Virus record (IMG/VR): IMGVR_UViG_3300009481_003971
Span: 1 to 41,743 of that record
Reading direction: 5' to 3' (one strand)
Source: a virus
DNA: 41,743 bases
The notes under the pieces are model-generated. The model was given only the letters and a program-made list of their open reading frames with translations. It did not search any database and was not told where the DNA came from. Positions 7,445 to 15,242 of this stretch are shown here, piece after piece (positions within the stretch are counted from its first letter, which is position 1; every line of letters begins with the position of its first letter). Made by a program: the position numbers and the translations under genes.

Positions 7445-8209
7445 TTACTCAGCAGATGTCAAGTGTGGATATTTAGATTTTAGCATTTGGTACATATATT
7501 TTGCATACCATTTGTGCCCGTCCTCACCAAAATGACTCGTTGACCACTCAGGATATTTAAATCCTTGAGATTTTAAGATTTGATCATAACCCGCCTTATA
7601 ATTATTCCATCCCGGAAACCATCTTTTATCTACTAAAGGATGAAGTCTTGCATAAGGGTTAGTCCAATTTAACGCACTAGTAGAATTTTGAAATATATAA
7701 GGAACTCCTAAACTTTTTAATACTGACTGTAAACTTATAATATTTAGATAATGTTGTTCTTCAAACTCTTCTTGTGTTACCACGTTTAACCAGTGTTTAT
7801 AGTATTGAAGTACAGGTTTAGGAAACCATCCATCTTTTGCTGCTCTTTCATAACTTTCTAAATTACCTGTATTTAAAGTTATCCACATTCCATCTTCTTC
7901 ATAACAATCTCCCGCATCATTTTCATATAAATGACGATCAGTTTTAAGTTCCGTTCTACTGACTCCTGGCCATAGCGCAATAAATATTATATTATTTTGC
8001 ATCTCTTTTTTATAATGAGCACCTAACCAATTTATAGTAGTTCTAACAACTCTTTTAGCTGACCCTCCTGATCTAGCTAAATTAATAACTTCCCATCCTA
8101 ATAACTCCGCTAAATGTGCAGGCCATGCTTTTTCAAAACAATGAGGTGAGTGATGAGAATCAATTTCTGCTCCAGTAGTATGACTACATCCATTAACTAC
8201 CAAAATCAT
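7445..8209 (-). CDS. SGNH/GDSL-like hydrolase-fold protein
   Basis: 254 aa. Block I is N-G-C-S-H-T-T-G near residue 6, block II N-L-A-R-S-G-G-S near residue 43, and block V H-F-G-E-D-G-H near residue 230, giving candidate Ser, Gly and Asp-His elements of the SGNH fold. The family contains esterases and sugar O-acetyl esterases or transferases. The ATG overlaps the stop codon of the radical SAM gene (ATGA), so the two are translationally coupled with the nucleotidylyltransferase-cupin gene. Catalysis is not proven because the first block has Cys-Ser rather than Asp-Ser. Confidence 0.7.
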   Translation of the reverse strand: MILVVNGCSHTTGAEIDSHHSPHCFEKAWPAHLAELLGWEVINLARSGGSAKRVVRTTINWLGAHYKKEMQNNIIFIALWPGVSRTELKTDRHLYENDAGDCYEEDGMWITLNTGNLESYERAAKDGWFPKPVLQYYKHWLNVVTQEEFEEQHYLNIISLQSVLKSLGVPYIFQNSTSALNWTNPYARLHPLVDKRWFPGWNNYKAGYDQILKSQGFKYPEWSTSHFGEDGHKWYAKYMYQMLKSKYPHLTSAE

Positions 8210-9369
8210 TGAATGTTTCTTTCCAATTTTATAAAATCAGTTATTATTTCATAAGCTTTTGTATAGAAATCTTTCCACTCTTCATATTGTGGATATACTT
8301 CAACAAAACTTTCACCTCTTACTTTATCTAAAATTTCTGTTCTTTGAAAAAAACTAGGATTAGTACTACTATAATCTTCCATAATCATAGGAGTAAGAAT
8401 TTCTTTTTGTAACCTAGTTTTAATAGCCTTAGAACATTCAAAAGTATCATAATATCTTATTATTTTTTCTTTTTCAGTTTTAGGAAGTGCTTGGATAGAA
8501 AGATAATTATCAAGGTTGTTTACAGGATTTAGTGTTACAGATTTTTGTAATTTTTCCATAACCACTAATAACTCGGGAAGAGTATATACACTATAAATAC
8601 TAATAACACTATTAATATTATGAATATAAGCAAAGGCTTCCTTAAAATTACTTAAAAAAGTGTTCCAATTTAGCCCGTGTCTATGATACTCATTATGTTT
8701 ACCCCAACCATCTATACTAACTGTTAAACTTATTTTAGAAAAATGTTTAAATACGTCTAAAAGATTTCTTCCTTTTACTGTAAGGGAACTTAAATTAGTA
8801 TTATAAGCAATACTAAGATCGTTATATTTACGTTTTCGTAACTCATCTAAAAACCACAAGTTAACAGGAGTAATTAAAGGTTCTCCGCCAGAAATATTTA
8901 ATTGATTAACACTCGGTAAAATTTTGTCAAAAAACTCTTCTTTATTCAAATGGTCAAAAACGTTCTTAGAACGAGGGTCTGCTCTAGGAAACATATGATG
9001 AATTTTATTTTCTTTTGCCCACGCGGAACTAAATGTTGGGCTACATATTCTACATTTAAAATTACAAAAATCATTGTATCTAATATGAATTCTAACAATT
9101 TTATCTAGAGAATTATTTGTATCAACAGTTCTATGGGAATATTGTTTAAATTTTTCTGCTTTCCAACAAGAGGAGCACTCAGGGGGTTTTTCACCACTCG
9201 CTAAGGCTCTTTTTAATCGTTTTAATTTATCACTTCGCAAATATTCAGCAATATTATTACCAAAAAATTGCTGATTGCTTTCTATTACACAACAGGGAGT
9301 TATCCTGCCATCTTCTTCAATATGTAACTCATTAAAAGGACGAGTGCAAAAAGTTTTAGGATAACTCAT
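8206..9369 (-). CDS. Radical SAM protein with auxiliary cluster motifs
   Basis: 387 aa from the ATG at 9367-9369, which overlaps the upstream stop codon (TAATG); an upstream in-frame start would overlap more and is not favoured. The radical SAM motif C-x3-C-x2-C is at Cys102, Cys106, Cys109, followed by the G-G-E-P glycine motif. Before it are T-P-C-C (Cys26-27) and a C-x2-C (residues 65-68) typical of SPASM/twitch-type proteins that bind extra Fe-S clusters. Such enzymes modify peptides or small molecules with the 5'-deoxyadenosyl radical. It is sandwiched between a nucleotidylyltransferase-cupin fusion and an SGNH protein, which argues for a small biosynthetic pathway. Substrate unknown. 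Confidence 0.88.
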   Translation of the reverse strand: MSYPKTFCTRPFNELHIEEDGRITPCCVIESNQQFFGNNIAEYLRSDKLKRLKRALASGEKPPECSSCWKAEKFKQYSHRTVDTNNSLDKIVRIHIRYNDFCNFKCRICSPTFSSAWAKENKIHHMFPRADPRSKNVFDHLNKEEFFDKILPSVNQLNISGGEPLITPVNLWFLDELRKRKYNDLSIAYNTNLSSLTVKGRNLLDVFKHFSKISLTVSIDGWGKHNEYHRHGLNWNTFLSNFKEAFAYIHNINSVISIYSVYTLPELLVVMEKLQKSVTLNPVNNLDNYLSIQALPKTEKEKIIRYYDTFECSKAIKTRLQKEILTPMIMEDYSSTNPSFFQRTEILDKVRGESFVEVYPQYEEWKDFYTKAYEIITDFIKLERNIQ

Positions 9370-10136
9370 TATCTTCTTATAATATCGTCTTCGTCTAAGA
9401 CATCTCCAATCCATGTTTCTATAATTTTTGCAGGTGTTACATCGCTTGAATTTTCAATCTGATGCCATTTACCTTTTGGAATATAAGTACTTTGTCCTGA
9501 TTTTAAAACTTGATCTAGCGCAAAATCTGAGGAAATATTAATAGTATTAATATTAATTTTTCCTTCAACAACTACCCAATGTTCTGATCTATGTTTATGT
9601 CGTTGCATAGACATAATCCCTTTTGGATTAACTAAAAGTTCTTTTACTAAGTATCCTGGTCCTTCAGATAAAATAACAAAATCTCCCCAAGGTCTAATTA
9701 CTTCGGGTCTATAATATTCTTTTAAAATTTTAGAACTAGAATTCTTTTTAAAATCTCCTCCAACACTAAATACAAAAGCCACCCTCTTTTCATTAGAGAA
9801 TCTGGCTATTTCTGGTATATTATCGTACTGCCTATCTCCGCCGTTAGCAAAAATAATTTTTTCTCTATCATATTCTACTAACATATCGTTAATTAAACTA
9901 AAAGCTGTTCCATCTGAATCATCAAACGTAGTAGTCATATCTACTATTTTTAACTCTTTAATTAAAGCCATTCGCTCTTCAACAGGCAAAAAGTTTTTTC
10001 CCTTTTTTCTAGATAACCACTTGTCAGAATTTACTCCAACAACTAACTTGTTACCTAGTTTCTTTGCTGCTTTAAAATATTCTAAGTGTCCTGAATGTAG
10101 TGGATCGAATCCCCCACTAACTACTACCACTGTCAT
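9369..10136 (-). CDS. Nucleotidylyltransferase fused to a mannose-6-P isomerase type II-like cupin
   Basis: Start chosen at ATG 10134-10136; an upstream TTG is less likely. Residues 1-140 are a cytidylyltransferase-like domain: G-G-F-D-P-L-H-S-G-H (H-x-G-H at 14-17) and G-G-D-R near 99-102, as in RfaE C-terminal and TagD-type enzymes that load a phosphorylated compound onto CTP or ATP. Residues 147-255 match the C-terminal cupin of GDP-mannose pyrophosphorylase/mannose-6-phosphate isomerase: R-P-W-G-D-F, then Q-R-H-K-H-R-S-E-H-W-V-V-V, S-T-Y-I-P-x-G-x-W-H, and E-D-D-I-I-R. His180, His182 and His186 are likely metal ligands. The fusion suggests an isomerised then nucleotide-activated sugar. 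The stop overlaps the radical SAM start. Confidence 0.87.
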   Translation of the reverse strand: MTVVVVSGGFDPLHSGHLEYFKAAKKLGNKLVVGVNSDKWLSRKKGKNFLPVEERMALIKELKIVDMTTTFDDSDGTAFSLINDMLVEYDREKIIFANGGDRQYDNIPEIARFSNEKRVAFVFSVGGDFKKNSSSKILKEYYRPEVIRPWGDFVILSEGPGYLVKELLVNPKGIMSMQRHKHRSEHWVVVEGKININTINISSDFALDQVLKSGQSTYIPKGKWHQIENSSDVTPAKIIETWIGDVLDEDDIIRR

Positions 10137-10275
10137 AATCAAGTTTCTCCCTCAGCTCGCTAACTCTAATTAGCGCATTTTGTAATTGCTCTTGAAGTTG
10201 CGCCACATTTTGTTTTAAAAGGGCAATTTCTTGTTGTTGTTTATAGTATTCTGTATAAAGAGTATTTTCACTCAT
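10117..10275 (-). CDS. Small coiled-coil protein (52 aa)
   Basis: ATG at 10273-10275, ending inside the next gene. Residues 10-45 are Gln/Leu-rich with heptad-like spacing (Q-Q-Q-E-I-A-L-L then V-A-Q-L-Q-E-Q-L), predicting a coiled coil. It overlaps the tiny membrane protein gene upstream by 8 nt and the nucleotidylyltransferase gene downstream by 20 nt. Function unknown. Confidence 0.5.
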   Translation of the reverse strand: MSENTLYTEYYKQQQEIALLKQNVAQLQEQLQNALIRVSELREKLDYDSGSS

Positions 10276-10372
10276 TTTGTGGATCATCCTTATCCCACTT
10301 CCATAGCATAAATCCTACTAGCCCATAAGCAATTATAAATACTAAAACACAAGTTGCTATAGCTATTTCCAT
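10268..10372 (-). CDS. Tiny single-span membrane protein (34 aa)
   Basis: ATG at 10370-10372. Residues 3-22 form one hydrophobic segment followed by W-K-W-D-K-D-D-P, so it is a single-span protein with a short charged cytoplasmic tail. It overlaps genes on both sides by 8-10 nt, an arrangement typical of tiny phage membrane proteins. Function unknown. Confidence 0.5.
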   Translation of the reverse strand: MEIAIATCVLVFIIAYGLVGFMLWKWDKDDPQNE

Positions 10373-10572
10373 TCTATGCGTTCCTCCAGTGCAAATCGTG
10401 CACCATCGACAAAATCACTCTGTTCATCATTCATATACGGTCTGAATTTTGAAAGACTACTTAAACTATCCCGAATAGTATCAGGAAATGACAAGTGTGC
10501 TTGTCTTTTTAGTAGTTCTTCAAGAGTATCAAGTCTTTTTTCAATCCTGTCATAAATTTTTGGGTGGGTCAT
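10363..10572 (-). CDS. Hypothetical protein (69 aa)
   Basis: Helical, charged, with a C-terminal D-F-V-D-G-A-R-F-A-L-E-E block. Start ATG overlaps the stop of the SprT-like gene by 4 nt, so it is part of the same operon. I recall similar short proteins in marine myophages but cannot name a family. Confidence 0.55.
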   Translation of the reverse strand: MTHPKIYDRIEKRLDTLEELLKRQAHLSFPDTIRDSLSSLSKFRPYMNDEQSDFVDGARFALEERIEWK

Positions 10573-11132
10573 TGTATTAATACCTTTTCTACGCTTTGTG
10601 TTTTAATTTCTCGTGTTATTACAGCATTTAGCTCTTCGTAAGTTTTTTTCATCTTCTCTTGATTAGGAAGTAAAGGATTTACATAAACTGCACGTAACTG
10701 TGCATAATAATCTTTAAACTCTTTTCCATGAGGTTTAGATGCTTTAAGACGGTCATAATATTCAATCCATCGCTGAATAGCATGAGCTACTTCATGAGCA
10801 ACTACTGCTAATAAAGGATGCTCCATATTATCCGTATAAAATCCTCCAATAAATTTATTCTTATCAAACGACTTATATTCGTAATGCCGAATTACTCCGT
10901 ATCTAGGAATATATCCATTCATAGAAATATTAATTCCGGGTTGCCAAATACCATCAATTTTATATAATCCACCCCTAGAAGACCGTCTACTACGACTCCA
11001 ACTGCAATGAATTTTTCCTAATGTAAATTGGGCACAACCTTTCATTGGCCAAGAAGATTGAATATATTCTTGCATATCTCTTGCTTGTTCCTCTACCCAA
11101 CAGTTCCAAGCGTCTATTTGTACTTCGTCCAT
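10569..11132 (-). CDS. SprT-like zinc metalloprotease-fold protein
   Basis: 187 aa. Residues 113-117 are H-E-V-A-H, the zinc-binding HExxH motif, followed by P-H-G-K-E-F with His135 as the likely third ligand, as in SprT/Spartan-like proteins. The family includes proteases that remove DNA-protein crosslinks and phage proteins of unclear role. The N-terminal 100 residues hold Arg/Ser-rich and aromatic beta segments. It follows the 53-aa gene by 10 nt, with AGGA as ribosome binding site. Confidence 0.8.
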   Translation of the reverse strand: MDEVQIDAWNCWVEEQARDMQEYIQSSWPMKGCAQFTLGKIHCSWSRSRRSSRGGLYKIDGIWQPGINISMNGYIPRYGVIRHYEYKSFDKNKFIGGFYTDNMEHPLLAVVAHEVAHAIQRWIEYYDRLKASKPHGKEFKDYYAQLRAVYVNPLLPNQEKMKKTYEELNAVITREIKTQSVEKVLIQ

Positions 11133-11142
11133 AATTTTTTTC

Positions 11143-11304
11143 CTAATTATATGTTATATCTTTTCTTAAAGCGTGTATTAAAACATGCGCTTTATCTAAT
11201 TCGGTGGTGACATGCTCTAATTGAGCTGTTAACCATCCGATAATAAATTCAGGATCGTTACTAGGTAACTCTTCAATTATTTTATTAATTTGGTTTACAT
11301 TCAT
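11143..11304 (-). CDS. Small helical protein (53 aa)
   Basis: ATG at 11302-11304, stop TAG at 11143-11145. It is predicted all-helical (I-N-K-I-I-E-E-L and a longer Leu/His/Glu helix). It lies just 7 nt downstream of the tRNA 3' end, so the tRNA and this gene probably share one transcript that is processed. No family recognised. Confidence 0.5.
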   Translation of the reverse strand: MNVNQINKIIEELPSNDPEFIIGWLTAQLEHVTTELDKAHVLIHALRKDITYN

Positions 11305-11311
11305 ACTAGTA

Positions 11312-11385
11312 TGGAGCGGGTGAGGAGAATCGAACTCCTGTCCTCAGCTTGGAAGGCTGTGATAATGCCATTATACGACACCCGC
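11312..11385 (-). tRNA. tRNA-Gly(TCC)
   Basis: Minus-strand cloverleaf: 7-bp acceptor stem GCGGGTG/CACCCGC, D arm containing TATAATGGCA, anticodon stem-loop CAGCC-TTCCAAG-region with anticodon TCC, T arm GTTCGATTC, and an encoded CCA end (11312-11314). It reads GGA/GGG codons. It is the only tRNA I found in the window and has its own strong promoter 34 nt upstream. Confidence 0.95.
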
Positions 11386-11418
11386 AAATCCTTTTAAGAT
11401 TTTCAACTTTATAATTTT

Positions 11419-11447
11419 ATTATACATAATTTAGGACTTACCGTCAA
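11419..11447 (-). promoter_or_regulatory. Sigma70-type promoter for tRNA-Gly and downstream genes
   Basis: Minus strand TTGACG (11442-11447), 17-nt spacer, TATAAT (11419-11424). It lies between the stop of the SGNH-like gene and the tRNA. Confidence 0.88.
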
Positions 11448-11462
11448 GTATTTTATGATATA

Positions 11463-12143
11463 TTATACTGTCGAATCAAACTTAAATTTATCTTTAAATA
11501 TCTGTACTACTTCTGTTGCAAGAATAAAATTACCATTTATATCCATATGATTTGCTGCCATTCCTTTTAGTTTTTCATTATGGTTAAAATTTATAGATTT
11601 AAATAAAAAATGAACAGGAGCTTCATCCATATCAACTGAGGAATACTGGGTATGTAAATCTGTATTCTTTGCAAAACCGTTTTTAAATTTATGAAAACGA
11701 GACGACCAATATAGGTGTAAAGTAGGTTCAGTAATTTTATTATCCCAATCTATATAATCTTGTTTTTTCATTCTAGAATATTTAAAAAATTTATCTTCCC
11801 TAGTAACATCTGTATGGAATATTATTACCGCGTTTCTTTTATTATTAATTGTTCTTTGATAACTTTTGTAAATTAACTGTTCTGAGCTAGAGCTTATTCC
11901 GTATGAACGTATAGTAACTCCTAAAAGTTGGGATACAAACCATAACCAGGAAAATTTTACATTGTCTATTTCAGATCCTTCTCTATTAGCCATCACAACT
12001 AATTTATGTAAAGCCGCAAAAGAATCTCCGTATACATCAATTATTTTTCCTGTTGGATGTAATGGTTCTATAACTATAGGTAAAGAAACAGAAGTTATTG
12101 CTTCAAGTTCTTCTTTTGTTAATTGTTTTATGTTATCAGACAT
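11463..12143 (-). CDS. SGNH-like hydrolase-fold protein
   Basis: 226 aa from the ATG at 12141-12143, chosen because GGGAAAG lies just upstream; another ATG four codons earlier lacks a site. D-V-Y-G-D-S-F near residue 38 is a canonical SGNH block I with the nucleophile Ser, S-Y-G-I-S-S-S-S gives a block II glycine, and A-N-H-M-D-I-N-G near the C-terminus supplies a His/Asp pair in place of block V. It overlaps the upstream PP-loop gene, so the two are likely co-translated. Predicted to act on an ester or acyl group; substrate unknown. Confidence 0.65.
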   Translation of the reverse strand: MSDNIKQLTKEELEAITSVSLPIVIEPLHPTGKIIDVYGDSFAALHKLVVMANREGSEIDNVKFSWLWFVSQLLGVTIRSYGISSSSEQLIYKSYQRTINNKRNAVIIFHTDVTREDKFFKYSRMKKQDYIDWDNKITEPTLHLYWSSRFHKFKNGFAKNTDLHTQYSSVDMDEAPVHFLFKSINFNHNEKLKGMAANHMDINGNFILATEVVQIFKDKFKFDSTV

Positions 12144-13068
12144 GTACTTTCCCATTAGAATCTAAGGTAAAATTAAGTTTATTTTTTATTTTATTATAAA
12201 ATGAAAATTGTTTTATATAATCTAGTTGGTTTTCGTTACACGAAGATACCCAATCTTGAAAACCCTCATCTTTATCATCAATTGTTTTAAAAATTACTGC
12301 TCCACCATTTATATATGTATCAAAGTCTTCACACACTAAACTTATAGTCGCTCCCCTGCTATGATCCTTGAAGTCAGGAGAAACATATTGTGGAAGAGGT
12401 GATCCTACATCTGGAGGTCTTGGAGGATGATCATGTAAACTAGCATATGCTTTTGTTCCTATTGAATTACTATCTCTAAATCCAGATAATGATAATTCTC
12501 TTGTACTGTTCCAAAAATCGTAAATTTCTAATCCTATATCTCTGGCTTTACAAGAAAGCCAATGACTTGTCAAATCATAGATACAAGTTTTACCTTTCCA
12601 AGTATGCCCCTCTATATCACCTTTACCTGTAACTAAAGGCTGATAACCTTGTTCAGCTAAATAACATAAAATGGCAAAAGCATGTGTAGTAGCAAAACTA
12701 TACTTTTTAATAAGTATTGGTATAAGTTTATCAATATCAATTTTAATAATTTTATGTTTTATATTATACTTTTGACAAAATTCTCGTGCTACCATAACAT
12801 CTATTAAATTATAACAATTCTCATTAAAATAACAAGCATGTGTAACTGTTTCAAAAGTGATTCCAAGTTGTTTAAATAACAGCGCAATAGTTACGCAGTC
12901 GTTACCACCGCTTAAAGCAACCCACACTTTATCAAATTGTCTATATTTTTCTGCAACTTTATAACACTCTTCCTTATATGAAAGTAAAGATCCGCTATAC
13001 TTTGGCACTTTTGCAAAACAATCAGGTTTTTCTAAAATTTCTGTCCAGTCATTTACTGTATATACCAT
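12136..13068 (-). CDS. PP-loop (adenine nucleotide alpha-hydrolase) protein
   Basis: 310 aa. W-V-A-L-S-G-G-N-D-C at residues 49-58 is a PP-loop pyrophosphatase motif (usual form S-G-G-x-D-S; here the last Ser is Cys). Downstream V-T-G-K-G-D-I-E-G-H resembles the second nucleotide-site loop. Families with this fold adenylate a carboxyl, carbonyl or tRNA base before substitution. The start ATG lies 12 nt after a complete terminator hairpin with no ribosome binding site. It is followed by an overlapping SGNH gene. Substrate unknown. Confidence 0.75.
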   Translation of the reverse strand: MVYTVNDWTEILEKPDCFAKVPKYSGSLLSYKEECYKVAEKYRQFDKVWVALSGGNDCVTIALLFKQLGITFETVTHACYFNENCYNLIDVMVAREFCQKYNIKHKIIKIDIDKLIPILIKKYSFATTHAFAILCYLAEQGYQPLVTGKGDIEGHTWKGKTCIYDLTSHWLSCKARDIGLEIYDFWNSTRELSLSGFRDSNSIGTKAYASLHDHPPRPPDVGSPLPQYVSPDFKDHSRGATISLVCEDFDTYINGGAVIFKTIDDKDEGFQDWVSSCNENQLDYIKQFSFYNKIKNKLNFTLDSNGKVHV

Positions 13069-13073
13069 AATAA

Positions 13074-13106
13074 ATAAAAAAGTCTAGGGGATTTCTCCCC
13101 TAGACT
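13074..13106 (-). terminator. Rho-independent terminator between the 73-aa gene and the PP-loop gene
   Basis: Minus strand perfect 10-bp stem AGTCTAGGGG/CCCCTAGACT (13097-13106 with 13081-13090), 6-nt loop and a following T-rich tract. It ends only a few bases before the PP-loop start codon at 13068. Confidence 0.93.
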
Positions 13107-13114
13107 ATCCTAAC

Positions 13115-13336
13115 TTAATCTAAATCGTGTGTTGTTTCTTTATCCCTAAAATTATCATACGCTTCTTTAGTATCAAAACTATGTATGACTTCTAGTTCTT
13201 TAGTTTCGTTGTTTCTTTTTTGAATTTCTACTTTACCATAAGGTAAAAACTTAGAAATTGTTCCCCCATTGTTTAAATATTCTTCAACTAACTCATCACT
13301 TTGCGATTGCGTTAAAGACGGTAGCTTTTTCGCCAC
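13115..13336 (-). CDS. Hypothetical protein (73 aa), GTG start
   Basis: The start is GTG (13334-13336) with AAGGGA eight to ten bases upstream. The protein begins with basic residues and a helical S-Q-S-D-E-L-V-E-E-Y-L segment, followed by short beta stretches and an acidic tail; this resembles small phage regulatory proteins but no motif is diagnostic. It overlaps the upstream gene by 41 nt and is directly followed by a terminator. Confidence 0.5.
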   Translation of the reverse strand: MAKKLPSLTQSQSDELVEEYLNNGGTISKFLPYGKVEIQKRNNETKELEVIHSFDTKEAYDNFRDKETTHDLD

Positions 13337-13718
13337 TGTTTTTTCCCTTCTTTTGTTGTTGTGAAATCCAAATTTTCTTTCTGGATAACCACTTATCTTC
13401 TAAAGATGTAACTTGGTTTGTTTTTATAGCAAAAATTGCTCCAGCTCTGGTAAGACCTGACTCGCCAAATTTACCTAAAAGATCTGAACATGCTTTTTCT
13501 ACTCGTTCATCTTCTAGAAATTTTTCTCGCAATCTTTTTTCTTCAGCAGTTTTTGCACTTTGCATAACAGCTTTTTTAAAGTTAGTAGATCGTAAAATAT
13601 CTTCTAGAGGTCTATTCTCTAATCTATGTTTTCTAACCATATTTCGTATCTTTTTATTTACATTAGGTCTTTCACCTTTAGATACGCTGTGATTACCACT
13701 CTTTTTTCGTTTAGGCAT
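13296..13718 (-). CDS. Basic hypothetical protein (140 aa)
   Basis: Lys/Arg-rich throughout, especially residues 1-35 and 100-125, and predicted helical; a nucleic-acid or structural role is possible. It is the first gene of a short unit with its own promoter at 13748-13776 and a terminator after the next gene. A plus-strand reading frame over it is rejected as a shadow. Confidence 0.55.
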   Translation of the reverse strand: MPKRKKSGNHSVSKGERPNVNKKIRNMVRKHRLENRPLEDILRSTNFKKAVMQSAKTAEEKRLREKFLEDERVEKACSDLLGKFGESGLTRAGAIFAIKTNQVTSLEDKWLSRKKIWISQQQKKGKNSGEKATVFNAIAK

Positions 13719-13747
13719 TTTATTTGTTCCCTTTATTAAGTTTTTTT

Positions 13748-13776
13748 ATAGTAACAAATAAAATAAGGTTAGTCAA
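13748..13776 (-). promoter_or_regulatory. Sigma70-type promoter for the 140-aa gene
   Basis: Minus strand TTGACT (13771-13776), 17-nt spacer, TACTAT (13748-13753), overlapping the last codons of the lipase gene. Confidence 0.75.
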
Positions 13777-14524
13777 CATGTTTCTTAAGATTTTTATAGT
13801 ATTCCTGAATATTATGATCGCTAAAACCATCAAATAGTTTAAATTTACTATAAGTTTTCAGTCTACCTTTAAATTTATCTTTAAACTTAACAAAATGTTT
13901 TAAGTATTTTGCATTAGTTGGAATTCCTAAGGAATTTATATATATCTCTTCCCCACAGTGTTTAAATCTAAATGGAAGAGGAACAGTTGTAACTATATCA
14001 TTATTATTGACAAATCTATAATGTTTAGTAGTAGTTTGATTAAAACTTATTTTAAACTTTTTGTTTCCTACTCTTGGAGAACCAAAAGTATAAACTTCCT
14101 CACAGTCAAATCTTGTTGCAGCAATTGTTGCTAAGGCGGCGCCTAGTGAGTGCCCCGAAACATATATTTTTTGCTTTTTATCTTGCTCTTGATCAATCCA
14201 AGTCTTTAAATCCGAGTATATATCATCAATAGATTCTTGAAAACCTGAATGAACTAATGCTTGTGGGTATGCTGTACAAACTTTTCTCCTAATATCTAAA
14301 TCAGCGAATACATCTTTAGGTTTATTAGGTTCTGTTCCTCTAAAAATAATACCTATTTCAGAAGGACTAACATACGCCATTGCTTGGGTACCATCTTTAT
14401 CAAAAAATTTATGCTTTAAACCTTTTGACTCAAAGTACCGTTTCTGCTCCTCTTCCGATTTATATACAAGAGCCGATAATTTAGAAAATTTAACTGCTTT
14501 TTTTAAAATAGTTTTATTAATCAT
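13769..14524 (-). CDS. Class 3 lipase-like alpha/beta hydrolase
   Basis: 251 aa. The nucleophile elbow G-H-S-L-G has Ser126, Asp176 lies in N-N-N-D-I-V-T-T-V-P and His237 in S-D-H-N-I, giving a full Ser-Asp-His triad in the order and spacing of Lipase_3 (PF01764). F-R-G-T-E near residue 61 supplies the oxyanion region. There is no signal peptide, so it would act inside the cell, or on membrane lipid after holin action. It ends the lysis-related gene run just after two holin-like genes; a part in membrane breakdown during lysis is inference. Confidence 0.9.
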   Translation of the reverse strand: MINKTILKKAVKFSKLSALVYKSEEEQKRYFESKGLKHKFFDKDGTQAMAYVSPSEIGIIFRGTEPNKPKDVFADLDIRRKVCTAYPQALVHSGFQESIDDIYSDLKTWIDQEQDKKQKIYVSGHSLGAALATIAATRFDCEEVYTFGSPRVGNKKFKISFNQTTTKHYRFVNNNDIVTTVPLPFRFKHCGEEIYINSLGIPTNAKYLKHFVKFKDKFKGRLKTYSKFKLFDGFSDHNIQEYYKNLKKHVD

Positions 14525-14527
14525 ATC

Positions 14528-14821
14528 TTATTTCTTACCCGATTTACTTCCAGAACCGCAGTACAAACCAAACCACGCAGCACCTGCTCCTACAATAACA
14601 GAAACAAAGGCTGACTGGGCATTGGTCGGCTCCGGTAATGTCATAAACCAGTCACAAACATTATAAAACATTACACCATAAAGTGTAATTAACATACGAG
14701 GCCAAATACGTAATCTGTCGATCCATTCAAGACCCTTAGTATTATTATACCAAGAAGTAGCTTCAACTTCCGTCGTACTACGATCAACCTCTACAATAGT
14801 TACTTTATCATCATTAGCCAT
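14528..14821 (-). CDS. Holin-like two-span membrane protein (97 aa)
   Basis: Polar N-terminus of about 35 residues, then two hydrophobic segments (about 41-58 and 70-90) separated by T-L-P-E-P-T-N-A-Q, and a Gly/Ser/Lys tail. Size, topology and the Gly-rich second span fit a phage holin. It sits beside a lipase and another tiny membrane protein. The holin call is inference from topology and context. Confidence 0.6.
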   Translation of the reverse strand: MANDDKVTIVEVDRSTTEVEATSWYNNTKGLEWIDRLRIWPRMLITLYGVMFYNVCDWFMTLPEPTNAQSAFVSVIVGAGAAWFGLYCGSGSKSGKK

Positions 14822-14824
14822 TTT

Positions 14825-14986
14825 TTAATCTTCTTTTGTTAAAATGGTCCAAGCGCCATATACAAGACCTGCATAGCAAGCCCATTTAGCAAATGGTCCA
14901 AGGAATAAAACTACAAGGCTTACACCTATAAGAGTAGCTCCATCCCAAGATGTACGTTCCGTAAGTCTAGATTTTAACCAATCCAT
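14825..14986 (-). CDS. Small membrane protein (53 aa), conserved in marine phages
   Basis: ATG at 14984-14986, one nt after the upstream stop. The N-terminus D-W-L-K-S-R-L-T-E-R-T-S-W-D-G is followed by two hydrophobic stretches (about 20-33 and 35-48) that may form one or two spans. I recall this W-L-K-x-R-L-x-E-R-T-S-W-D-G pattern from marine phage proteins of unknown or holin-like role (unverified). Confidence 0.65.
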   Translation of the reverse strand: MDWLKSRLTERTSWDGATLIGVSLVVLFLGPFAKWACYAGLVYGAWTILTKED

Positions 14987-14987
14987 G

Positions 14988-15242
14988 TTATACATCCTCC
15001 TTATTTTCGAGGGTTTTGACTCTACCCTCTAGGTTATCCATCTGTTTTGCAACATTAGGATACTGTTTTCGCCATTTTTCTTCGTCTTTTAAAATTTTAA
15101 TATTAAGTTTATTTGCTGCCCATGTACAAGTATTATCTACTTTTTTATAAAACCATACACCGAATTTTGTATCAGCAAACCACGAATCTGCAGCACTACC
15201 TAAAATACTACCGCCAATGCTGCTGATCATCCATAACCACAT
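14988..15242 (-). CDS. Hypothetical protein (84 aa) with N-terminal hydrophobic segment
   Basis: Start chosen at ATG 15240-15242 (M-W-L-W-M-I-S-S-I-G-G-S); an upstream in-frame start would lie deep inside the nuclease gene. The first 20 residues could anchor the protein in the membrane; the C-terminal 30 residues (N-V-A-K-Q-M-D-N-L-E-G-R-V-K-T-L-E-N) form a short coiled coil. It overlaps the nuclease gene by 35 nt. Function unknown; a membrane-linked role is suggested by neighbours. Confidence 0.55.
   Translation of the reverse strand: MWLWMISSIGGSILGSAADSWFADTKFGVWFYKKVDNTCTWAANKLNIKILKDEEKWRKQYPNVAKQMDNLEGRVKTLENKEDV

Noticed and set aside
13258-13692. Plus-strand 144-aa reading frame
   Set aside because: Complement of the basic 140-aa gene, which has its own promoter and ribosome binding site.
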